Shown here piece after piece: positions 50,201-63,600 of a DNA stretch of 64,000 nucleotides. A program made the translations under genes and the position numbers. Within the stretch, counting starts at the first letter, position 1. Every line of letters starts with the position of its first letter. The stretch is from the NCBI GenBank assembly GCA_964247055.1, contig OZ176052.1:2666001-2730000 (forward strand), read 5' to 3'. This stretch comes from Paragordius varius (taxonomy: Eukaryota > Nematomorpha). The notes below the pieces were generated by a model that saw nothing but the letters and a program-made list of their open reading frames with translations, was not told the origin of the DNA and did no database searches.

Positions 50201-53200
50201 ACTGTAATTCTAAAAGCGAAAAAAATTAAAAAATTCTTAAAAAATCATCAAAACTTTCAAATATTTGTAAAATATATACCGTTTCTATCATAGTATTATC
50301 CTCATTCCCGATTACGTCCATTGCATCATTTTCTGGCAAATCAGCGTGGTTTTCAACTCTGGAACTCACTTCGTTTATATGAGTCTCAAATTTAATACCG
50401 CTATCAACACATTCATTTATATTTTGCGTTATATTATGATTACAATCGATATTGGCACTTTTATTTAAGGGTAAAGTTTCATCAATTTTTAACGTGGTGT
50501 CTGGTGAGTTTGCTATTAATGTTTTTGTAGATGTTTCAGAAACATTAACAAGGGTATCAAGGGTGGTGGTTTCAGCAGTTTTTTGGCTCAATAAAAGTGT
50601 GGTATGGTTTTCATCTCCATCAACATAATCTTGTTCATCAAAGAATTTAGTAAAATCTTCCAAGGGTTTACAATTTGAGTTATTATCACCATCTATAAAT
50701 GTACTATTGGTGTATGATGAGGGTTTATTTTTATTGATAATAGGATTAAAATTTTCATGATTTAATGTTACATTTGTGTCACGATTTTTTAGATCTCGAA
50801 GAATTATGTTTGGCGTAAGACCGGGTGTCAACGTTTCAAGATTCTAAACAAATACAAATAATATAGGTTATTTAAGATATCGAATGCCTAAAAATAAAGC
50901 CTATGAATTACGGACCAAAAATAAAATTGAAAAAAAAATAATTAACAAAAATCATCACATGGTATCACCTCTTTAAAAATTATTCTCCCTCTGCATTTTC
51001 TATATCTAGGTTTTGTTTTTTTACAAAAAAAATACTTTTAAAAATAATGAATTAGAATCCACTAACAATTGATCACTAATATTTTAATAAAAGTTTTTTC
51101 ATAAAATTTATAATTACAATACCCTGTTTTAAATTTACCATACCTCTAGAATTCATTTCCGGTATGTTTTTAACATATAAATTTAATAACCATTGGTAGA
51201 GCAATAAACTGAGAGCTAGTAAACTAATAAATCACTCTTAAAATTTAATTTTAATTTCCAAATGATTTGGAAATAAAAAATAACTTACCAATGTCTCAAA
51301 TATTATTGGATTCTCAGAATCTAATTCATAGGGTTCTTCATCAAGCAAGATGAAATTAGGATTTGGGATTTTGTTAAATTTTGTCGATCCTGATGTTTTT
51401 GTAGTTGTTTTAGCCTTCTTTTTAAGAGTAGATTTTCTCAGCGATTTCCTTGTTTGTTGGTTATTAGAATTGGTATCAGTATTTTCTGAATTAACACTCA
51501 ATGCATCTGCATCATCAGACTTTAAAGCCACATAATTTTTGTAGCCTAAATTATTCAAATTATCAAAACAAAAAAAAACATTAGATTTTATTGAATACAG
51601 AAATAACGACTTGTAATTTAAAAGGCATTTTCATAATACATAATAACGAAGCATTCTGAAGTAATAAGTACGTAAATAAATATCTGGTGTCGTATTATAT
51701 ATAACATAAAAACAAATCCCGAAATGTTGTCTATAATACGCATTAAACCAGGATCTGGGCAGTTATATGCTAAACGCTTAAAATAACCCGCCAAACTTAA
51801 CATCATGATCATATGATGAAAATTAATACTAAAATTTGGAATGTAAAACTCCTAATTATCGGCATACTAAGTAGAAAAAATAAATTTGATTGGTTGATTT
51901 TACATAAATTCACAGGGTATAAATGTCAAAATAAATTATTCATAAGCAAACCAATAATTTTTGACAAGTCAGACGCTAATCCTAATTCTCTTTAGAGGTT
52001 AAATCATATTTTTTAATTCATAAAATGCAATATTGTTAAAGAACAACACTTTTCTTCAATAATATTTAGTACCAGAATTTTTACCTAAAATCACTCGTGG
52101 GGCAAGATTGTCTTTATAGTTGTTTGTAAATCCATTTTCATTTAATGACTGAGAATTTTCAATTTCTTCCTCGGAACAAAGAAATTGAGCACATATTATG
52201 GGTAAATTTATTATAAAAGGCAAAACTGGATTGTGTGTTTCAGGGTTAGTAATTTTACGCTTTTTAACTTTTTTTGTAGGTGACACATTTTTTGTAACAT
52301 TCAAATCGTAATTTTTGCCATTATTGATAGAATCATCGTTATCATTTAAATTATAATCGCCATTGTAACAAATGATAGGAGTATTGGATAAAAGACTTCG
52401 TTCATAACGTATAATCCATTTCGGATTGATTGAATTTTGAGGTGTGTTAAGAGAGGAACTAACAATACAACATTAATAAACAGAGAAATATCAATTATGT
52501 AATTTGTTATTATAATAATACAAAACTTATATTTAGCTGCATTTTGAAGTAAAATTTACAGCATAAGGGGCGCTATCCAGCGCTAATTTAAATGCTGGAA
52601 ACAAATTTATTCATTAAAAAATCAAATTATAAATAAATTCACAATCTTAGCCAAATTTATTTTAATTATCACAAAAGAATAAAAAAAATATTTTAGAAAA
52701 TTATAAAAACGAACGTAATCGCAAAACAATATTTAATCTGTCACGGATCAAATTTATTACAAAGAATATGATTTATTACAAAATTTTTATCATCATACCT
52801 AGAGTTTAGATTATTTTCATCGAGGCATAAAGAGTATATAATCAGAGATCCGTCATTCAAAGTCGCGCTCACATAAAGATATGGTTTTGCAGCCTTAATT
52901 ATACAGTTAAAATAATTGCATAAAAATAAAATATAATAAAACATTTTCAATTTTATGGAAAAAATAGCAAGGAAATTCCCCATAAACTATTTAAAAATAC
53001 CGAATCTTTAATGTTATTCTGTGTGGATTTATAATTTATCCGTAATATTTTGGTATTCTCCGTTGCGTTGGGAATCACAAATTTTGTAATAGATTTTTGG
53101 ATTGCATTTTGTTCTGTGGTTGTATTTAGTTCATTAAGAGAATAAAATGGTATTTGCCTACATAAACGATGAAAGAGAATGATAAAATTGTCCATATATA

Positions 53201-55008
53201 TATATATATATATATTAGAATTACAAAAGATAAATTTGACAATCCAAAATTTTGAAAACACATCCAACTACTTAAGTAATGTAAACTTTTTTATATGGGA
53301 ATAATCAGAAAAAAATTGTTCAAAGAAGGAAAATGATTTAAAAAAAAGTCATTAATAGTGTAAAAAAACGAAAAGTTGCATAAATTCAAGTGTGTACATA
53401 AAATTATTATAGAGTAATAAGAAAGAAAATATAGGAATAAAGCGATGTCTATTGACTAAAATTTAATTTTGTTAAAAATTAAATTCCAATACATTTAAAT
53501 ATGTTTACTCTTTCACTTACTGTATTTCAATATATATATATATTAATTACACCACAATCTAATATTACCATAATTCTAAGGAATTATTGTTTTCAGATAC
53601 ATTGGTAGATTGTACAAGCAAGTTCATTTGCAAATCAGGTTGTAGAGTTGACGAAAGAAAATGTTGTGAATGACCATTAACATGTGTGTCTTTCTCCCCA
53701 TTTAACATACTACGGACACCATCTTCTTGATTAATGGTAGTTTCAAAGCCTTTTCCTTCCAATTTTTCTCGGACCTTTCGTTTACTTCTCAAGACTCTGG
53801 AATTTTGTGATGGTTTTTGTTCCGAATCTAAATCGGATTCTGAAGTAAATATGGATGAACTTTGACTGTTATCGATAAAATGTGTATTCTCATTCGCAAC
53901 CAAATAATTATTAGTGTGATCAATTCGTTCGTTATTATTATTATTGTTAATATTGCAAGTTTTGTATGGTATAATAAAACTATGCAGTTGGGTTATATTT
54001 ATCAGCGGTGGATCGGATAAGTCGGTTTTCATACCATCCGTGGCAGCATTGAGTGGTATGGTTAATATAGCCTATGAATGAAATATAAAGTGAACCAAAA
54101 GCATTATAACTGTTTTTGCAAAAATTAATCCTATGTAAATATCCAAAAATTAATTCAAAGTATTTTCTGTAATTACCATAAACCCAATAGTTATAAAAGA
54201 CATGAACACTAATCAAATTTATATCCCAGTTTTATTAATTATATTCTTTGAAAAGGGTACAACCCTAAGATAATGTCAAAAAAGGGTATATTTAAATTAA
54301 GTCTACTAGACATCCATTAAAATGCATTATAAGTCCATATATCACAATAAAATTAGGAAGTAAAAAAATTAAATAAAAAAACTTGAATTTCAGTTGATTG
54401 TTTAAGATGCCTTGAATTGTATTTGGATGAAATGATAGGTGTTACATCCCAAATCTGTAAGGCTTTTAAGGTATTTGTAATTAGGTATGTTTGATATTCA
54501 GTCGAACATATTGACAAAGCGTTTATGATGTGACCCACAATATTTTTCAAAACCAAATTCCTATGAAATATAATTTAGAGGCAAACTTAATTAATTTTCC
54601 TTCCATATTAAACACTAGTATTTCATTATCATTGCATATAAAAAGTTTTTGGTGGCTCGCGCAAATTTTATTTTGATTTAAATTTTTAACATCCTATAAT
54701 TTTATTATAAATAATTACTATTGCAGCATTTAGATTTTGATTTTCATAATCATATACAAAAACTCGTTCATGTGTCAACAAAATAATATGATGTAATTTT
54801 TCGACTTTCTTCCGTGTTTTAACAATTTTCTACAATTTTATAAATTTCATACTTTAGGCCACAAAATATCTAAAATAGTGTTGTTTTCAAAACTACTATT
54901 CGAGAAAACTTTAGCAATGTGGTTACTATAAACATCAAAAAGCAAGATATCCTTATTTAAGCCTAAGCAGGCTAAAGTTGATTCGTTATTGAAACTCATG
55001 TGCTTTGG
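47267..55008 (-). CDS. WDR43: WDR43/UTP5 small-subunit processome protein
   Basis: Sixteen exons join without a phase error: 55008-54853, 54829-54719, 54693-54587, 54560-54383, 54071-53569, 53157-53001, 52893-52745, 52458-52085, 51545-51289, 50843-50280, 50209-49790, 48871-48744, 48444-48381, 48293-48180, 47860-47776, 47316-47267 (TAG), about 1138 codons. The N-terminal half is WD40-like (STLACLGLNKDILLFDVYSN; TNTLKALQIWDV; YLYVSATLNDGSLIIYSL). The C-terminal Utp12 domain reads VLDQALKSGDLQKF, GRKEHIVRETMRNFPP, TWLDAILQFHTSFIE and NPKLGALMFAMQDLLSQRIL, and ends in the acidic tail typical of WDR43. UTP5/WDR43 acts in the t-UTP/UTPA complex in nucleolar pre-18S processing. The protein is larger than human (677) owing to Asn/Ser/Thr-rich insertions in exons five and nine to eleven. 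An initiating ATG may be 54997-54999 or lie in a tiny upstream exon near 55054. Confidence 0.9.
49017..49656. mobile_element. Foldback MITE copy D (TATACC family), intronic
   Basis: The ends TACCATTTCCACTTC and GAAGTGCAAATGGTA are flanked by TA. About four 21-bp units built on AAGTTGGTCCTTGAACA lie at the left and about six in reverse orientation (GTTCAAGGACCAACTTGAA) at the right. It sits in the 918-nt intron eleven of WDR43, so the transcript of that gene contains it. Confidence 0.8.
54561..54586 (-). other. 26-nt intron in WDR43
   Basis: GTTTGC...TTCATAG separates GKLI-AA from G-AATTTG (phase 2). Removal gives GKLIKNLVLKNIVGHI, consistent with the WD-repeat alignment. Retention shifts the frame. 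Confidence 0.8.
54694..54718 (-). other. 25-nt intron in WDR43
   Basis: GTAATT...ATTATAG lies between exons two and three in phase 0, joining NLNAAI to DVKNLNQNK. Retention shifts the frame by one. Confidence 0.75.
54830..54852 (-). other. 23-nt intron in WDR43
   Basis: GTATGA...ATTGTAG lies between exons one and two in phase 0, joining DILWPK to KIVKTRKKVEK. Retention gives an immediate in-frame TGA. This corresponds to the Lys/Arg-rich insertion after the first WD blade in WDR43. Confidence 0.8.
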
Positions 55009-55059
55009 CTAAGGAAAATGCTACTTAAAGTTGGGCTTACACACAAAAGTGCATGGATT

Positions 55060-55911
55060 CGGTAATATTTTAGAAAATAAGAAAATACATAAATATTAAT
55101 AAAATATATATATATATGTCTTATTTGAATGTAAACAATACTTCTTGCTTTTTTTATTAGTAAAAACTGGTACTCTAATTTTTGAATACTATAAATTATT
55201 TTAATTCACAGAAACTTTATTCATTTTCTGATAGAAAATAATTTTCAGGGTGCCTCTGAGTGTCGGCCTTACAAGTGTAAGATTTTTAATTTAATAATTT
55301 CTTGTAGCTAAGCCATTTTTTATCAAAAATGAGCTAACTCTGCTAATAATATATATTTTAGTGAAATCTTAATATTCAAAAAAATCAGTAAATCGTAAAC
55401 TATTTATAAAAAATACATATTCTCAAAAAATAATAGATGTGGGCCCCGAAAATCAACGGGCATATTTACCTAAACAAAATGCAGAACAATTTTATATATG
55501 TGCTAATTTCCCAAAAAAGGATATTTTACTTAAAGTTTAATGTACGAAACTCAAATTTTTTAATCAAAGATTTGGTCGGTAATTTGTGGTTATATATAAT
55601 TGTGTTTTTATCAAAATTTCATCAAAATTTAAAAGTAAACCTTTGAATTAAAATTCTAGAAATCTAGAATTCAATTAATTTATACAGAAATATTTTTTAA
55701 CCGTTTCAATCGTAAAAAAATATGAAGCACGCTTAATTGAAAAAAGTATTAATAAAATATGTAGCATATACAAATCGTGCAATATCAACATTTTTGCGTT
55801 TATTTTAATAACTAGCCAAATAAAGAATAGCGTAAATGGGATATCCGGACCCAAAATCTAAAAAAACTTAAATGTGTGCAAACATCGCCCTTTTCTGATA
55901 TGGAGTATATA
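55060..55911. other. Upstream flank of WDR43; repeat-derived
   Basis: No exon is seen apart from a possible 12-nt start exon near 55043-55054. The part 55380-55850 resembles the palindromic repeat family of 2805-3288 (ATAGATGTGGGC...; ATCAACATTTTTGCGTTTAT). Confidence 0.5.
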
Positions 55912-58900
55912 TAAGGTGACGAGACGTCCCGCTTTTGGCGGGACACTCCCGCTTTTTCACGATTATATAAAAAAATTTTTTTTAATACAAATAAATTTTT
56001 TTTATCCGTTTAAATTTTTTATCATTAAATATCTTTAAAATCTATATAAATTTTAAATTAAAATTTTTATTTTTAAATTAAAAATATTTATTTTTTTCGA
56101 ATTTATATCATGATTATACACTTTCCTTCCTACTACTACTGTCATCATTATCAAAAAGCAAAGTTAATACCACAAATCGGTAGCTTAAAAAACAAATTGA
56201 TACCACTCGGTACCTTACACGTTTATTCCAGAAAATAAAGGTAATATAATATTTATTATACTAATAGTAGTTTATAAATATGAGCACAAAAAGAGGTTGT
56301 AAATTCAACGATGAATCAATAAATTTTCCCCATATCTAAAAAACGAAGAATGAATCATCTGTTAAATGTCTTATATGCGAGGGGGAATTTACCCTAGCAC
56401 ATGGCGGCAAGCATGATATTACAAAGCATATGAAAATACCTAAACATAAAAAATGTTTAGATATGGCGGCATCATCTTACAAAATGAGCGATTTTTTTCG
56501 AAAAACTGCTTTTGGAGAGGAAGAAAAGAATTGGCACTAGCTGAGGGCGTGTTATCTTTTCACGCCGTTAATCACAATCATTCCTTTAGATCTATAGACT
56601 GTACCTCACAGGTGATTCGCACGTTATTCCATAAAAAATTTACATGTGCCCGTACAAAGGCTGAAGCCATTGTGTGCGATGTCCTTTCGCCACATGCATT
56701 TTCTGAAATACAAAAAGATTTGCTGAAAATTAATTTCCCATCCCTATACACTGATGCATCAAATCACCATGAAACAAAATTATTTCCCACTTTAATAAGA
56801 TATTTGATTCAGAAACCGGATTAAAAATTAAAATTTTAGATTTAATTTCTCTACCCGGTGAAAATTTCGAAATAATATTTACTTCAATAATGCATATTCT
56901 AGAAAAAAATAATTTAAAAGACAAAATTATCGCATATTGCGCTGACAACACCAATACGAACTTTTGTGGAAAAGCAAGGAGGGGAACAAAAAACTTTTTT
57001 TATAAATTAACACATAAATCAAAACATTATTGGCGTTGGGTGTGCAGCGCATGTAATACACAACGCTATTCAAACAGCTGCTGATTTGTTACCCCTAGAT
57101 GTAAAAAATGTAGTTGATAAAATATATTCCTATTTTTATATATACACGGTACGTGTTGAAACGCTTAAAGAATTCTGTGTAAATGCAGAAGTTCAATATC
57201 AAAAATGCTTGAATATTGTAAAACTCGTTGGTTAGCTTTTATGCCAGCTATCGAAAGAATTTAAAATGTAGGATCCTTTAAAATCTTTTTTTTATTACAG
57301 GACAAATGTCCTACAGCTTTAAAAAAGTTTTTTAAAAGTGATTTTTCAAAAATATGGTTAGAATTCTTACATAATCAAGCTTCTCTCTTTCAAAATGTTA
57401 TTTAATTTATAGAAGGTGACATTTCTGCAATCGAAGTAGCCAATGAAGTTAGTACCCTAAAATTCCAATGTCAAGAACGGTTAGAAAATAATTTTATACC
57501 ATTAACCATCCGCAATATAATAAATAATTTAGAAAAACAAGGCTTAATAAATCGCCGAGATATCCTGTACCATATAAAAATGTTTTATACAAACTGTAAA
57601 GATTATTTGGAAGACTGGATGACGCAATTCAATTGAAATTGATCATTTTCATTGGATAACATTAAAATCAGAATTTAATTGGTGCGATGTTCAAAAATCA
57701 TTTAATTAGATCTGCTCCCAAAAATTCTCAAAAAGTAATCTTTCAGAAAATGAACTTTTTTCTGAAGTATCATTAGTTAAAAGATATATTAATTATGAAA
57801 AACTTAAATTATGGACAAAAGAAAAATATACAGTAGAAAAGAAATGGTTGAAAATATTTCATCATTTTGAAGCCAACTATATTACATACAATAATATTTT
57901 AGAAATTGTGGAATTCGCACTATCTTTACCTGGAACCAACACTGCTACTGAGCGCTTTTTTTCCACAGTAAATCAGGTGTGGACATCGGAAAAATCAAAT
58001 TTAAATGTTGAAACTTTAAAGGCCGTTTTATCTGTCAAATATAATTTGACAAATTCTTGTGAAGGCTTCTACAATATTTTAAAAAATGATGACAATCTCA
58101 TAAACGCATTCACTCAACAAAAAATATACCAGAGAATAAAATATTTTTTTATATTTATAAAGTTTTTATGTTAAAAAATAAACAAAATTACTTAAAATAT
58201 TGTATAAGTCTTCATAATTTGTCAAATTATATTTGAACACATAAAATGGCTTTTATTCAACATTTAATTTTGATTCCGTGTCCTTACTTAATTTACTGTA
58301 GAAAAACGCGTTCAATAACAGTGGTTTAGGTAAAGATAATGCAAATTTTACAATTAAAATATTATTGTATGGAAAATTTGTTTAAAAATGATTATTTTAA
58401 CCATTTCTATCCTACGTATTTTTTTCTGTTGTCCATAATATAAGTTTCATTCAATATATTTATTTAATAATGAGATTTCATAAAAAAGTGTCATTGTGCA
58501 CCGTTTTGCCTTCCAAATAATCGTTTCTGTTTGTATAAAACATTTTTATATTCTGGCCATTCATTGAACCTTGTTTTTCTGGATACTTTCTAATATTGCG
58601 ATTAGGTAATGGTATAAAATTATTTTCAACCTTTTTTGACTTGGAATTTTGACCTTTGTCCTGTGATAAAAAATAGGATTCTAGGAGATCACATTTTTAT
58701 TAATATTTCAATCGCTGGCAAAAGAGCTAACCAACAGTTCTACAATATCCAAGCATTTTAACATCTATATTTTCCACATCCAGGGGTAACAAATCAGTAG
58801 CTGTTTGAATAGCGTTGTGTATCTGCCAATAATGTTTTGATTAAGATTATTTGCCAAATTGTCAAAAATAATTTTTGTGCCGCTTCTTGCATCACCCAGC

Positions 58901-59162
58901 GCACTTTGTGATGATTTCGTCTTTATTATTTTTTTCTAGAATATTACAATCACTTCACCCTTTGTTCGTGCTCATGTAAATTTATTGAATAAGGTACAAA
59001 CAACCTGTAATGTACAAATTTTTTATATTTATAATGTATTTGTGTTAAAAATAAATAAATATCACAATAAATTTTTTGTATAAAAATTTTTGGTTGTACC
59101 CCCCAATGACCCCACCCCTCAGATTTGTCCCGCTTTTTCCTTCAAAAAATCTGGTCACCTTA
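55912..59162 (+). mobile_element. Near full-length hAT transposon, decayed transposase
   Basis: The ends TAAGGTGAC and GTCACCTTA are flanked by a perfect 8-bp duplication AGTATATA (55904-55911 and 59163-59170). The plus strand encodes a hAT transposase in pieces. A BED-like zinc finger (CLICEGEF..HGGKHDITKHMK) lies near 56370-56450. The catalytic core pieces run about 56453-57620. The C-terminal dimerisation region, including LPGTNTATERFFSTVNQVW, lies at about 57848-58170. Stop codons and frame changes separate the pieces (at least four; one lies near 56335, another near 56800), so it is inactive. Sequence 58510-58990 is an inverted partial copy of the transposase. The remaining 2 kb to 60950 shows nothing I can call. 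Confidence 0.85.
58510..58990 (-). repeat. Inverted partial copy of the hAT transposase
   Basis: On the minus strand this reads as a diverged, internally deleted copy of about 56890-57620 of the same element. Examples are ATACACAACGCTATTCAAAC, TTTGTTACCCCTGGATGT and AAAATGTTTTATACAAAC. A transcript across the element could fold into a long hairpin. Confidence 0.75.
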
Positions 59163-59170
59163 AGTATATA

Positions 59171-60950
59171 TAGTGTAAATAACTTAAATTACTCTTAAGG
59201 GCAAAAACTTAAAGCACCGTGATAATCCCGATACATTTTCTTATCAAATTATATATTCATCATGCTATTTTTTATAAGCCGCGATATTGGATGCAGTGTT
59301 ATATTTTATTTATCATCACCATCTCGAATTGAATCGGAATAGTTGGTTACCCCAGGCCATCTTTTTATTGATAATATATATTACCAAAAAGCGCACTTCT
59401 AGTGTATATTACCTTTCATTAAAATAAAAATAATTTAAATAAGTTAAAAAATTTGGTTGTCAAAAATTTCCAAAAAAAATTGTTTCGGCACGAACTTTGC
59501 TTTACATTTTCGAAAAACATTGTGTTGAGTTGGACATTAATCAATAAGTGGGAAATTTTTTAAGGTTTCTCTGCAATAGTTAATAAAGTATTAATACAAG
59601 CCTTTTGATAGATGTATGTGCCTACACAGTCTTATCTTCATTTTGAGCAAATTGGGGAAAAGTTATTTTATTGAGCAACAATGGATGTATTGTGGATTTA
59701 ATTTAAGTCATAAAAAAATAATGTTGGAATAATTTGATTTTAATTAGGCTATAATATCGATTTCTTATTGATGATAAATTATCTGGAAACGTCCTGCAAA
59801 ATAAAAAGAAATAATAAATATTTATCACGCATTTGCGATATAAACTATTGTCAAATCCTTAGATATAGCCTCTAAGCCAGTGGAAACAATAATGTTAAAT
59901 ATTATGTTCATCCGTTGGGGAAAAATATATTATTCAAGATGTTATGAATCGTTTTATTGCATTTTTTGTTATAACACCAAAAAATATAAATCCTTTAAAT
60001 CCGATCAGATCACATTGGTTAATATATATTGTTTATGACCACCGTTTCATACCTTACAACAAAACATGCAAGACGTACAAAAAAACATTTTAAAATTTTC
60101 AATACGTCTCATTAACTTAACATACGTGTTATAGTTTAGTCAACAATCGTTTTTAATTATATTCTTATCATCGTTATTTTGAAAACTGTTTTTAGTTTAC
60201 TTAATTATCAAATTCTAAATATAATCATCATTGATAAATATCCCTAAAACTCGCAGTTAATGTTATATTCAGATCATGTATGGGGCAATACGAATTACGA
60301 ATACAGGGTAATTATATCGTTTACATACGAGAGTTTTAATTCGGTAAATTCAATGACAAGTCAGCTTAAATACTAAACCCTTATATGGGCTCATTTTAAT
60401 CTTGTGCTTTACTCACTAAAATATAAAATAATTACAAAAATAATAATGTTATTTTGATAGATCTTTTACTTTTGAGAATAATATTGATAAAAAATTTGTT
60501 TAAATATATTGGTTGACATTAATTAGTCAGAACTCTGGATCACATAAAATTATGCAGGTGTCAATAACATTTATGCGTTTATATTATAAGTAAAACAATA
60601 AAAGATTAGAAATTTTTTTGTCGTTTATTTGTAGCATATTATGGTCTAATATGTATGAGGTAGATTTTACCTAAAAAATTTCTTATTATAATGTATTTTT
60701 ATGGATTCAATTATATGGCATCTGCCCAGTTGGGCAAAATGAGTATTTTTCATTATAGAAATCAAAAGGGGTAGTTGTAGAAGCAAAACTGTTTTTCAAA
60801 TATATACGAATTTCATTTAAATTTTCAATACGTTGATAGTGGTTCATACAATAATTTATAACACTTAAATTGATTTTATTTCCATTTTCTGATATGTGTA
60901 AGCTTAATATTTGAAAAAAAATGTTTTATCGGGAAAATGGATTTCAAAAA
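59171..60950. other. No gene seen
   Basis: The stretch is AT-rich. A weak match to the TTAA MITE ends (GGTTACCCCAGGCC) lies near 59345. I found no supportable exon on either strand. Confidence 0.5.
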
Positions 60951-63600
60951 GTGTACAACTTTAGAGACGGACTGGGAAATAAAGAGGAGCTTATTTGGAA
61001 ATGAAATGTTAGGGGAGAGAACTTTAGAAATAAACGAAAATGAAATAAAAAGGATATTAGGAAAAGAGGAATATATTTGATTAAAATGGAAAAGGATGAA
61101 AATATAAATATGAGTGAATCTTTAAAAACGGAGTAGATAAAAAATGGTGTATCCTAAGAAAGGGGTATATTGATATGAAGAATATTGTAACTTTAGAAAC
61201 GGATAAAGTGGATGAAGAAGAGTAAAACTATAACTTTAATAGTAACGGATGAAAAGGATATAAAGAATAGTGGAATTTTAGAGAAACGGAAAAAGTAGAT
61301 ACGAAGAAGTGGGTAAAGAAAAACGGATGAACGGGATATGAAAAAAGTTACTCTAAATTGAAACGGTTGAAAATGATTTGAAGAAGGGTGGAACTTTAAT
61401 AAAATTTTAGATATAGAGAATGGCGGAACTTTAATTGAAACGAATGAATGGGAAATGATGAAGGGTGGAACTTTAATGGAATTGAATGGAAAAGGAAGAA
61501 GAGTACTTTAATAGAACCGGGTGAATGGGAAATGAAGAAGGGTGGAACTTTAATAGAATCGGATGAAGGGGAACTGAAGATAGGTGAAACTTCTTTAATA
61601 GAACCCGATGAATTGGAAATGAAGAAGGATGGAACTTTAATAGAAACGGATGAAGGGGAAAAGAAGAAGGGTGGAACTTTAATAGAAACGGATGAAGGAA
61701 AATGAAGAAGGATGGAACTTTAATAGATACGGATGAATGGGAAAAGAAGAAGAGTGGAACTTTAATAGAAACGGATGAAGGGGATATGAAGAAGGGTAGA
61801 ACTTTAATAGAAACGGATGAAGAGGAATTGAAGAAGGATGGAACTTGATTTGAAACGGATGAAGGGGAAAGGAAGAACTGGAACTTTAATAGAAACGGGT
61901 GAATCGGAAATGAAGAAGGGTGAAAAACTTGATTTGAAACGGATGAAGGGGAAAGGAAGAACTGGAACTTTAATAGAAACGGGTGAATCGGAAATGAAGA
62001 AGGGTGGAACTGAAGGGGAAATGAAGAAGGGTGAAAAACTTGATTTGAAACGGATGAAGGGGAAATGAAGAACTGGAACTTTAATAGAAACGGGTGAATC
62101 GGAAATGAAGAAGAATGGAACTTGATTTGAAACGGATGAAGGGGAAATGAAGAACTGGAACTTTAATAGAAACGGGTGAATCGGAAATGAAGAAGGGTGT
62201 AACTGAAGGGGAAATGAATAAGGGTGAAAAACTTCAATAGAAACGGATGAAGGGGAAATGAAGAACTGGAACTTTAATAGAAACGGGTGAATCGGAAATG
62301 AAGAAGTGTGTAACTGAAGGGGAAATGAATAAGGGTGAAAAACTTCAATAGAAACGGATGAAGGGGAAAGGAAGAACTGGAACTTTAATAGAAACGGGTG
62401 AATCGGAAATGAAGAAGAGTGGAGCTTTAATAGAAACGGATGAAGGGGAAATAAAGTAGGCTGGAACTTTAAAAGAAACGGATGAATCGGAAATGAAGAA
62501 GGGTGGAACTTTAATAGAAACGGGTTAAGCGGAAATAAAGAAGAGTGGGGCTTTAATCGCAACAGATATATGGGAAATTAAGAAGGATGGAACTTTAATA
62601 CAAACGGATGAATCGGAAATGAAAAAGAGTGGAATAATAGAAACGGATGAAGAAAAAATGAAGAAGGATGGAACTTTAATAGCAGATGAATCGGAAATGA
62701 AGAAGAGTGGAGCTTTAATAGAAACGGATGAAGGGGAAATGAAGTAGGTTGGAACTTTAAAAGAAACAGATGAATCAGAAATGTAGAAGAGTGGAATAAT
62801 AGAAACGGGTGACGGGGAAATGAAGAAGGGTGAAAAACTTTAATAGAAACGGATGAAGGGGAAATGAAGTGGAACTTTAGAAAGCGATATAAGATTAAAC
62901 GATGCAACTTTTGATCGCAAGGATGGGAAAGAGGAATTTTAACAAACTAGAGGGATTCGAAGAAGCGTGGACTGTAAAACGTGTTATAAGGAGGGTGCAA
63001 TTTTTGAAATGGAAGATATAAAGAAGGGTAGACTTTTGACGGAGGATATGAGAGAGTTGGAGCTTTAGAAACGCATGATTAGGATAAGAAGACCGATCAA
63101 ACACGGATGGAAGAAGTGGAACTGTAAAAGAAGGGACTGTAGGAGAGATAATTTTTAGAAAGGGAGAATTTAAAGAATGAGGAAAGCTTAGAAACGGACG
63201 ATATGAATAGGAGTATTTAAAAAGGAATGAAGCGAAGATCCTTAGGAAGAGATAAATAGCATTGAAAAACGGTGGAACTTTGGAACCCGATGATAGAAGG
63301 ATCGAACTTTGGAAATAGGGGACATGAGAAAGGGTTGAAAACGATGAATAGGATTGAAAAGCGATGGATTGGAAACAGAAGATATGAAATATGATGGAAC
63401 TTTAGAAAGGGATGAATAAGCTTGCAGAAGGGAGCAATTTTAGAGAGGAGATTAAGAATGGTGTTAGAAGCCGAGCATAAAAAGAAGGGTGCAACTTTGG
63501 AAATTAAGGATATATATATGGATGGAACTTTTAAAAGGAGGCTACGAAAAAGGGATAAATTTTAGAAACGGAGGATATGAAGAAGGGTAAAACTTTAGAC
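60950..63600. repeat. Purine-rich 42-bp minisatellite
   Basis: The unit is about GGAACTTTAATAGAAACGG followed by ATGAAGGGGAAATGAAGAAGGGT, 42 bp, clear from about 61450 to 62880 and increasingly degenerate outwards to both sides. In 61850-62400 two unit variants alternate with a GGTGAAAAACTTGATTTG version, giving a higher-order repeat. The plus strand is strongly purine-rich. Because 42 is a multiple of three, long open frames appear on both strands (a TLIETDEGE-type repeat on plus; a Ser/Pro/Phe-rich one on minus). With no splice signals or start context I treat these as by-products. Sequence 63601-64000 holds nothing recognisable. Confidence 0.85.

Noticed and set aside
56453-58174. Treating the hAT transposase pieces as an active or domesticated host gene
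   Set aside because: Stops and frame changes separate the zinc finger, core and C-terminal region, and the element still has both ends and its target duplication, so it is a dead transposon.
61448-62562. Long open frames on both strands in the minisatellite
   Set aside because: A 42-bp unit keeps all frames open automatically. Both strands are open at once and the edges decay, so a coding role is not supported.
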